Shown here in pieces: positions 1 to 4,651 of a DNA stretch of 6,176 bases; position 1 is the first letter of the stretch, and the number at the start of each line of letters is the position of its first letter. Under the pieces are notes generated by a model. It had not been told where the DNA came from, searched no databases, and worked only from the letters and a program-made list of their open reading frames with translations. The stretch covers positions 1 through 6,176 of the forward strand of contig JAEURF010000107.1 of the NCBI GenBank assembly GCA_016789205.1. The letters run 5' to 3'. The translations under genes were made by a program, and so were the position numbers. Source of the DNA: Anaerolineales bacterium. Its GTDB lineage: Bacteria > Chloroflexota > Anaerolineae > Anaerolineales > Villigracilaceae.

Positions 1-77
1 ATCAACTGTTGAGAATTGAAGCAGAATTAGGTACAGAAGCAAAATATGCAGGTTGGGGTGCGTTGGCAGTGAGGTAA
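1..77 (+). CDS. eno: Enolase, C-terminal end (partial; 5' part lies before the window)
   Basis: The frame starting at base 3 encodes 24 residues before the TAA at 75-77. They begin QLLRIEAELG and end YAGWGALAVR. The stretch QLLRIEAELG followed by a YAG motif matches the extreme C-terminus of bacterial enolases (compare the YNQLLRIE...LG ending of Gram-positive enolases). The first two bases, 'at', would complete an Asn codon, as that motif expects. Enolase interconverts 2-phosphoglycerate and phosphoenolpyruvate in glycolysis in the cytoplasm. None of the catalytic residues lie in this fragment, so the call rests only on the C-terminal signature. The gene runs in the same direction as the ROK gene but is separated from it by 166 bp containing a hairpin, so they are probably separate transcription units. 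Confidence 0.8.
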   Translation, partial: QLLRIEAELGTEAKYAGWGALAVR

Positions 78-83
78 TGTACG

Positions 84-130
84 TGATTGCTTCGTCATGC
101 TACAAGCATGACCTACGTCCCGCAATGACA
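84..130. repeat. REP-like palindromic element / extended hairpin
   Basis: A nested inverted repeat lies just after the enolase stop. The inner stem is GTCATGC (94-100) with GCATGAC (106-112) around the loop TACAA. The outer stem is ATTGC (86-90) with GCAAT (122-126). The layout GATTGCTTCGTC ... CGCAATGACA resembles dispersed REP-like palindromes seen in intergenic regions of many bacteria; that resemblance is from memory, not a search. There is no T-tract after it, so it is not a standard intrinsic terminator, but it could protect the 3' end of the enolase mRNA or weaken readthrough into the ROK gene. The rest of 131-180 shows nothing I can name. Confidence 0.45.
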
Positions 131-185
131 TGTTGAAAAGCAGAAGCAGGCTCAAAGTCTAGAAAGAAGCGGATTTTGAGTCTGT

Positions 186-216
186 TTTATTTAATGGTTT
201 ATAAATCGGCTATAAT
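186..216 (+). promoter_or_regulatory. Putative promoter and AT-rich operator of the ROK gene
   Basis: A perfect TATAAT -10 hexamer sits at 211-216, 27 bp before the ATG, which would give a leader of about 20 nt. No good -35 hexamer is found at the right distance: TTGAGT at 176-181 is 29 bp away, too far. Between them lies symmetric AT-rich sequence: the palindrome TTTATAAA at 198-205, and ATTTA (189-193) facing TAAAT (202-206). ROK regulators such as NagC and Mlc bind AT-rich dyads, so self-repression here is plausible but unproven. No Shine-Dalgarno sequence precedes the ATG at 244. Confidence 0.4.
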
Positions 217-243
217 TAGTTTACAGCCACAACATATTATCTT

Positions 244-1479
244 ATGAGTCCCAAATTTACTGCCGACCAAGCTTTTATTCGAGAAACAAATCTTTCATTG
301 GTATTGAGATTAATTCATAGTCAGGCGCCTGTTTCACGCGCGCAGTTGGCAATTACAACGGGGTTAAATAAATCTACTGTTTCAAGTTTGGTAGATGAAT
401 TACTAGAGCGAAATCTTGTGCATGAAGTTGGGAATAATGCGGGCGGCGCTGGCAGACCTGCTACGATGCTTGAAGTAAATGCACAAGCTGGGAATGTGAT
501 TGGTGTTGAACTCGGTGTTGATTTTGTTTCAGTTGCAGTGACAGATTTTCTCGGCAATATCCTTTGGAGAAAACGTGAAGAAGCGAACCCCAATGAAGAC
601 CAAGAAAAGATGATTAACCAAACTTTGCGGATTGTGAAAGAAGCAATGACTGTTGGTAAAAAGAAAAACCAGCGTTTCTTAGGGCTTGGGCTTGCTACGC
701 CGGGCACTGTCAATATTGAAGAAGGCGTTTTGATTTTTGCTCCAAATTTGCATTGGCGTAATGTGCAGTTTGGAAAGATATTTGCAGAGCAGACGAAGCT
801 ACGCATCTTTGTCGAAAATGACGCCAATGCGGCGGCGGTGGCTGAACATTTATTTGGAACAGCGCGTCAGGTTCAGGACTTTTTATTTGTTTTTTCAGGC
901 GTCGGCATTGGTGGCGGGTTATTTTTGAACGGCAAGTTGTATCGCGGTAAAAATGGATATGCGGGAGAAATTGGTCACTTCCCAATTATGGCTGAGCCAT
1001 CACAGACCGTTTGTCATTGTGGCAATCGCGGCTGTTGGGAAACCTATGCAAATCAATATTCCATTATTCAACGTGTACAAGCTAGATTAGAAGTCAAACG
1101 CACCAGCATTATTCCGAAATTAATGGCAGAGCAAAATTCAGGGTTAACGATTCCGCTGATTAAACAAGCGGCAGATGCAGGCGACAAAGAAGCGATTGAT
1201 TCATTTGCAGAAGCAGGGTTGGCAATGGGTCAAGGCTTTGCAGGCTTGATTAATATTTTTAATCCAAAGAAAATGATTTTAGGCGGACCTTTAAGTATTG
1301 CCGGAGAATATTTGTTACCCAATATTATTGAAGCGGTCAAGCGTCATTCAATGCCGGAAATTGGTCAACAAGCCGAGATTGTGCTTTCCACTTTTGGTCC
1401 GGATGCCAGTTTAATTGGCGCGGTTGCCATTGTCGTTGATGATGCGCTTTCGCGTTTTATTCAGGTTGATAAAAAGTAA
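244..1479 (+). CDS. ROK-family transcriptional regulator (XylR/NagC/Mlc type)
   Basis: This 411-residue protein is the usual length for ROK repressors. Residues about 15-62 form a winged helix-turn-helix (SRAQLAITTGLNKSTVSSLV, 31-50). The ROK sugar-kinase-like fold follows from about 84. The second phosphate loop GVGIGGG (219-225) is intact, as are the sugar-site ENDAN (191-195), GEIGH (241-245) and the zinc cluster CHCGNRGC (257-264), with H245 as the likely fourth ligand. The first phosphate loop, normally DxGGT in true kinases, reads ELGVD (89-93). It should therefore bind sugar without phosphorylating it, which fits a cytoplasmic DNA-binding repressor released by a sugar or sugar phosphate. 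The start is supported by the wHTH beginning soon after it, although there is no clear ribosome binding site. Its stop abuts the stop of the convergent response regulator. ROK proteins called XylR control xylose genes, and a XylF-like protein is encoded nearby, but the effector cannot be read from the sequence. Confidence 0.9.
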   Translation: MSPKFTADQAFIRETNLSLVLRLIHSQAPVSRAQLAITTGLNKSTVSSLVDELLERNLVHEVGNNAGGAGRPATMLEVNAQAGNVIGVELGVDFVSVAVTDFLGNILWRKREEANPNEDQEKMINQTLRIVKEAMTVGKKKNQRFLGLGLATPGTVNIEEGVLIFAPNLHWRNVQFGKIFAEQTKLRIFVENDANAAAVAEHLFGTARQVQDFLFVFSGVGIGGGLFLNGKLYRGKNGYAGEIGHFPIMAEPSQTVCHCGNRGCWETYANQYSIIQRVQARLEVKRTSIIPKLMAEQNSGLTIPLIKQAADAGDKEAIDSFAEAGLAMGQGFAGLINIFNPKKMILGGPLSIAGEYLLPNIIEAVKRHSMPEIGQQAEIVLSTFGPDASLIGAVAIVVDDALSRFIQVDKK

Positions 1480-2529
1480 TTATTGAAGAGCGTCTTCTAT
1501 AATTTGGCGTACCGATTCTGTATCCAAATCTTTTTTATCTAAGAATGCATTCACCCCAGCAGATAAGGCTTGCTTTCTGAATTCACGGTCGGGGTAGGCG
1601 CTGATAATGATGATTCGCGTCAACGGGGAAATAGTCCGCAATTTACGGGCACACTGAATCCCATCCTCATCATTTAAAACGACGTCAATAAATGCAAGTT
1701 GTGGCATCACTTGTTTTCCGAGAGTTATGGCTTCGGCGACATTTTCCGCTTCGTAAACTACTGAAGATGAGTTTATTTTTCCTATCAGCCTGCCCAACTG
1801 CTGACGGTAACGCGCATTATCATCTGCAACTAGAATAGTTAACTCTTGTGCTGTTTCTTTAGGGCTTGCCTCAGTCATTTCTTGCCCGCTGGAAGCTAAT
1901 AATTCAGGGTGACGCAGAATGTAATTTAATGCCTTGAGTCGGCTATCTACGCCAAGCACACGATACAAAGCAGTTAAATGATTTTCAACTGTTTTGATAC
2001 TTAAGTCTAATGCCAATGCAATATTGCGGTTATCCGCTCCCTGAGATATCAACTTAAGTAACTCTCGTTGTCGGCGCGTCAGCCATGGGGTATTTGAAAG
2101 AGGCGTGCTTGTTTGCCGATTAACAAGACGGTCTATCAAACTGCCAGAAATCCAACGGTCACCATTCAGAATCCTTTGAGTTGCAAGTTGTAAATCGGCA
2201 AGCGATTGGTCTTTCATGTGATAGCCATTCGCGCCGGCACGCAATAAACCAACAACATAAGATTCTTCATCGTAAGCACTGACAATTAAGATTTTTATAT
2301 GTGGATATTCAGCTTTAATTTTCTGAACCGCAGAGATAGGTTCAAAATCTGGCATGCTGGCATCCATAATTAATAAATCAACTTCGGTTTTAGCTAAGAT
2401 ACTGATTAACTCTTGTCCATTCCCCACTTCGCCAACAATTTTATAGTTTGGTAAAACTTCTAAGGCGTTTCGTAAACCAGCACGGACAATCGTATGGTCA
2501 TCTGCCAATAAGATTCGTATAAGGGGCAT
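1480..2529 (-). CDS. Response regulator with REC - LuxR-type HTH - REC architecture
   Basis: The protein has 349 residues in three modules. Receiver 1 (about 3-122) has the acidic pair D10/D11, phospho-acceptor D56 in LLIMDASMP, S84 and K106. The LuxR/NarL-type helix-turn-helix (about 149-205) carries LTRRQRELL and the recognition segment LSIKTVENHL. After a short linker (about 212-228) comes receiver 2 (230-349), also with a full active site: D236/D237, D282 in FIDVVLND, S310 and K332. NarL-family regulators normally stop after the HTH at about 210-220 residues, so the second intact receiver is an addition. It probably takes phosphate from the HisKA_3 kinase encoded divergently 91 bp away, since HisKA_3 kinases usually pair with NarL-type regulators, and then controls the sugar-uptake genes; both points are inference. 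The ATG at 2527-2529 places D10/D11 normally, but only a weak TAGG precedes it on the minus strand, and it lies in a hairpin. Confidence 0.92.
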   Translation of the reverse strand: MPLIRILLADDHTIVRAGLRNALEVLPNYKIVGEVGNGQELISILAKTEVDLLIMDASMPDFEPISAVQKIKAEYPHIKILIVSAYDEESYVVGLLRAGANGYHMKDQSLADLQLATQRILNGDRWISGSLIDRLVNRQTSTPLSNTPWLTRRQRELLKLISQGADNRNIALALDLSIKTVENHLTALYRVLGVDSRLKALNYILRHPELLASSGQEMTEASPKETAQELTILVADDNARYRQQLGRLIGKINSSSVVYEAENVAEAITLGKQVMPQLAFIDVVLNDEDGIQCARKLRTISPLTRIIIISAYPDREFRKQALSAGVNAFLDKKDLDTESVRQIIEDALQ

Positions 2530-2543
2530 AAGCCTATTATGCC
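2525..2543. promoter_or_regulatory. Inverted repeat over the response-regulator start codon
   Basis: GGCATAA (2525-2531) and TTATGCC (2537-2543) form a perfect 7-bp inverted repeat with a 5-nt centre. The repeat contains the start codon of the minus-strand response regulator (2527-2529). In its mRNA the fold would pair the AUG and put the weak UAGG in the loop, which could limit translation. As DNA it could be an operator for autoregulation. The symmetry is seen directly; the function is inferred. Confidence 0.4.
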
Positions 2544-2584
2544 GTAAGTATCACGAACTGACCAGCCGAAAGATTTTATCAATC

Positions 2585-2614
2585 TGATTAATCACGCAGA
2601 AATCAGGTTAAAAT
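2585..2614 (+). promoter_or_regulatory. Putative promoter of the ABC-kinase gene with a palindromic site
   Basis: TGATTAATCA (2585-2594) is a perfect 10-bp palindrome. CTGATT (2584-2589) also faces AATCAG (2601-2606), making a second, wider dyad. TAAAAT at 2609-2614 matches a -10 box at five of six positions and ends only 6 bp before the ATG at 2621. Transcription would then start at or next to the start codon, giving a leaderless mRNA, which fits the absence of a Shine-Dalgarno sequence. No convincing -35 box is seen; the palindrome lies where one would be, suggesting control by an activator. On the other strand ATTTTA at 2573-2578 reads TAAAAT and could be a -10 for the response regulator. 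Confidence 0.35.
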
Positions 2615-2620
2615 GACTTT

Positions 2621-4294
2621 ATGGCTGAATCACTTTTACGTGTGGAAAATCTTTCAAAAAGTTTTGACCGCTTGCCTGTTTTGAAGGATGTCACTTTTTC
2701 CTTAGCCAAAGGCGAAGTTATTGGTCTAGTTGGACGACAAGGTGCAGGAAAATCCACTTTGTTTCACATATTGAGCGGAGCTATTCCTCCGACATCAGGC
2801 ACAATCAATTTTCGTGGATTAAATCGCCGTTTTGCAAATCGAATTGAAGCGCAAAAAGCAGGGATTGAAACAGTCTATCAAACTTCTGGTTTAATAAATC
2901 GCTTTGACTTTTCAACTCATATATTTTTAGACAGAGACTCAGCCATTGAAATCACACGCCAGACTTCAGGTTTAGTAGAACAATTTGATGTAGCACAAAA
3001 TATATTGCTTGGGCGTGAACAGAAAAAGCTTCCTTTTTTGGGGGTCATTGATTGGGATCGCATGATTTATATGACTCAACGTTTGCTGGCTGAATTTGAC
3101 CTGCCCCCTAACTTAGCCTACGAACAAGTCAGTAACTTGTCTGATGAACAAAGGCAAGTAATTTTATTACTGAGAACTTTGTACAGACCAAGTCAGCTTT
3201 TGCTGATGGATGACATCATCCCAATATTAAGTTTCAAACGTCAAGAAATTCTGTTAGATAAAATAAAAAAACTAGCAGAACAAGGTACTTCTGTCATCAT
3301 TAGTAGTGATGACTTAAAACACCTTTTTACAATCACTGACAGGATTATCGTATTGTATGAAGGAAAATTAGTGGCAGACCGCCGCACAGCAGAATCTACA
3401 CCGCGTGAAATTGTTGAATTGATTGTCGGTTCAACAGGTCAAGAGCAAGTATCTCCTCTCATCTGGGCTTTAGAAAGCTATCATACCGCCCAACAACAAA
3501 CCGAAGAATTACGTCGCACACAAGCAGCTTTACAACAAAGTCTTGATGCGCGCGATTCTTTAAATCGGCAATTGGTTGAAAGGTTAAGTAATCAATTACT
3601 TGCTTTAGACCAGTTAAATTCAGCCTTGCAAGCTACCCAGCGCAGATTAATCACCGAGCGTGAAGATGAACGCAAGGTACTAGCACGCGAGTTACATGAC
3701 CAAATTATTCAAGACATGTTAGGAATCATTTATCGGCTTGAAGAAGTAGAAGGGCTTGCAAACACAATCGAATTACGAGAAGATGTTAGTTCCATTCGCC
3801 GAGGGATTCGAAATCTAGTCAGTGAATTAAGGCAAATGTGTAGTGATTTACGCCCGCCTACAATTGACCATCATGGGCTTTCAGCCGCGATTGATTCACT
3901 TGCAAATCAATGGGCAGAACGCAGTAATATTCAACTACAACTAGAAATTGACCCAGCACTTGGGCGTTTACCCGAAATGATTGAACTATCTGTATTTCGT
4001 ATTATTCAAGAAGGACTAAACAATATTCACAAACATGCCGATGCCAAGCATGTTCGTCTATCTCTGCAAAGAACCTCCTCCACAAATTTATTAGTGCGTT
4101 TAGAAGATGATGGCAGAGGGTTATCCAACCCAACAGACCTCGCTTCACTTTCTATAAAAAAACACTTTGGTCTTGTAGGTATTAGCGAAAGAGTAGCGCT
4201 ACTGGGTGGGTCACTCAATATCGAATCATCGCCAGGAAATGGAACAATCTTACAAGTAGAAATCCCCAGCCCATACCCTCTAATTTCAAACTAA
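2621..4294 (+). CDS. Fusion of a sugar-type ABC ATPase domain with a HisKA_3 histidine kinase
   Basis: The protein has 557 residues, with no signal peptide or membrane segment, so it should be cytoplasmic. Residues 5-270 form one ABC domain resembling the first half of CUT2 sugar ATPases (MglA/XylG): Walker A GRQGAGKST (38-46) and a Q-loop at Q87 in GIETVYQ. Other motifs are degenerate: LSDEQ (173-177) for LSGGQ, MDD (196-198) with Asp for the catalytic Glu, and ISSDD (227-231) lacking the H-loop His. A Gln- and Leu-rich coiled coil (about 283-350) leads to the HisKA_3 dimer helix, with phospho-acceptor H359 in ARELHDQIIQ. HATPase_c follows: N box QEGLNN (463-468), DDGRG (496-500), FGLVGI (516-521) and GNGT (539-542). 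CUT2 ATPases have two ABC halves; here the kinase takes the place of the second. The likely partner is the divergent REC-HTH-REC regulator. The kinase half looks active; the ABC half looks more like an ATP-binding sensor or docking module than a pump. Translation appears independent of a Shine-Dalgarno sequence. Confidence 0.92.
   Translation: MAESLLRVENLSKSFDRLPVLKDVTFSLAKGEVIGLVGRQGAGKSTLFHILSGAIPPTSGTINFRGLNRRFANRIEAQKAGIETVYQTSGLINRFDFSTHIFLDRDSAIEITRQTSGLVEQFDVAQNILLGREQKKLPFLGVIDWDRMIYMTQRLLAEFDLPPNLAYEQVSNLSDEQRQVILLLRTLYRPSQLLLMDDIIPILSFKRQEILLDKIKKLAEQGTSVIISSDDLKHLFTITDRIIVLYEGKLVADRRTAESTPREIVELIVGSTGQEQVSPLIWALESYHTAQQQTEELRRTQAALQQSLDARDSLNRQLVERLSNQLLALDQLNSALQATQRRLITEREDERKVLARELHDQIIQDMLGIIYRLEEVEGLANTIELREDVSSIRRGIRNLVSELRQMCSDLRPPTIDHHGLSAAIDSLANQWAERSNIQLQLEIDPALGRLPEMIELSVFRIIQEGLNNIHKHADAKHVRLSLQRTSSTNLLVRLEDDGRGLSNPTDLASLSIKKHFGLVGISERVALLGGSLNIESSPGNGTILQVEIPSPYPLISN
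2861..3022 (+). repeat. Diverged 81-bp tandem duplication in the Q-loop region of the ABC domain
   Basis: Residues 81-107 (2861-2941) and 108-134 (2942-3022) align without gaps over 27 positions, with 12 identities by hand count. They share IE-(3)-QTSGL-(3)-FD-(4)-I-L-R; for example QTSGLINRFD faces QTSGLVEQFD. Copy 1 keeps the VYQ of the family's Q-loop. Copy 2 keeps the NILLGRE ending that normally follows the Q-loop in sugar ABC ATPases. One ancestral segment therefore seems to have been duplicated in frame. The copies have diverged well beyond a recent copying error. Confidence 0.8.
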
Positions 4295-4474
4295 GGGGAT
4301 TCCCCCCAACAAAAACAGGGGTGTTCTCATGCAAAATCAGGGGAATAGTCAATTCACAAATATCTTGAAAAAAACTAAACTTATACAAAATAGTTGAAAA
4401 GCCGACTTTTTTAGTAAAGTAGTGCAATAGGTTCGTAACTTAAATTTTTGTTAAAAGTTCGCCTTATTTTGTTC
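4295..4474 (+). other. Non-coding stretch after the ABC-kinase gene; no clear promoter
   Basis: GGGG (4295-4298) and the C-run at 4302-4307 can form a tight 4-bp hairpin right after the stop codon, and the same C-run could instead pair with GGGG at 4318-4321. Neither has a T-tract, so neither is a convincing terminator. Two TTGAAA hexamers (4365-4370 and 4394-4399) could be -35 boxes for the sugar-binding protein gene, but I find no good -10 at 16-18 bp from either. The nearest is TAAAGT at 4415-4420, 15 bp after the second. AACTT (4437-4441) faces AAGTT (4455-4459) as a loose dyad. I see no coding potential on either strand that looks real. Confidence 0.35.
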
Positions 4475-4496
4475 TTCATGGAAATGTCATGGAATT
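4475..4496 (+). promoter_or_regulatory. 11-bp direct repeat, candidate regulator binding site
   Basis: TTCATGGAAAT (4475-4485) is followed immediately by GTCATGGAATT (4486-4496), matching at 9 of 11 positions with the core TCATGGAA. A repeat period of 11 bp puts both cores on the same face of the DNA helix, the arrangement used by paired response-regulator subunits. It lies upstream of the terminator-like hairpin and the sugar-binding protein gene. Assigning it to the REC-HTH-REC protein is a guess: I do not see the core in that regulator's own promoter region. Confidence 0.35.
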
Positions 4497-4516
4497 TCAG
4501 CGCAAAAAAAATTATC

Positions 4517-4560
4517 AAACGAAGCATTCCATTCACAAAATGGATGTCTTCGTTTTTTAT
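4517..4560 (+). terminator. Intrinsic terminator-like hairpin upstream of the sugar-binding protein gene
   Basis: The outer stem is AAACGAAG (4517-4524) with CTTCGTTT (4548-4555). A small internal loop follows, then a second stem TCCATT (4528-4533) with AATGGA (4539-4544) and the 5-nt loop CACAA. The structure runs straight into a T-tract (4553-4558). An A-run at 4504-4511 lies on the other side, so it may also work on the minus strand. It probably ends transcription from the ABC-kinase gene. If the sugar-binding protein promoter lies upstream of it, it would instead be an attenuator in that gene's leader. Confidence 0.7.
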
Positions 4561-4566
4561 TTAACT

Positions 4567-4577
4567 AAAGGAGGTGG
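4567..4577 (+). promoter_or_regulatory. Near-perfect Shine-Dalgarno sequence without an obvious gene
   Basis: TAAAGGAGGTGGTCG (4565-4579, then a final G) closely matches the complement of the 16S rRNA 3' end, yet lies 75 bp before the ATG at 4652. No normally spaced start codon follows. The only possible reading is GTG at 4574-4576, overlapping the motif and giving a 7-codon peptide that stops at 4595-4597. It could be a ribosome standby site, a leader-peptide signal or a relic of a lost gene. A short direct repeat, TCGTTA at 4578-4583 and 4591-4596, follows it. Confidence 0.4.
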
Positions 4578-4636
4578 TCGTTAGATTAAATCGTTAAGGC
4601 TTCAAGATGCTCTAAATCAATTTTGAAATTACCAAC

Positions 4637-4643
4637 AAGGAGA
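4637..4643 (+). promoter_or_regulatory. Ribosome binding site of the sugar-binding protein gene
   Basis: AAGGAGA lies 8 nt before the ATG at 4652. This is the only gene start in the window with a strong, well-spaced Shine-Dalgarno sequence, and it fixes the start codon. It suggests higher translation than for the regulators, as expected for an abundant binding protein. Confidence 0.85.
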
Positions 4644-4651
4644 AGAAAGAT

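Noticed and set aside
321..985. Open frames on both strands inside the ROK gene (321-827 and 710-985 minus, 737-928 plus)
   Set aside because: They overlap a gene with clear ROK and wHTH motifs, show no recognisable domains and have no ribosome binding sites.
2861..3022. Q-loop repeat as a sequencing or assembly duplication
   Set aside because: The two copies differ at more than half of their residues, so it cannot be a recent technical duplication.
4295..4325. G-run/C-run hairpins directly after the ABC-kinase stop as the terminator
   Set aside because: Stems of only 4 bp with no T-tract; the hairpin at 4517-4560 is far better.
4027..4427. Minus-strand open frames at 4027-4218 and 4215-4427
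   Set aside because: The first is antisense to the HATPase_c domain. The second starts in the intergenic region and runs into the kinase 3' end; its protein has no domain, signal peptide or supporting start site.
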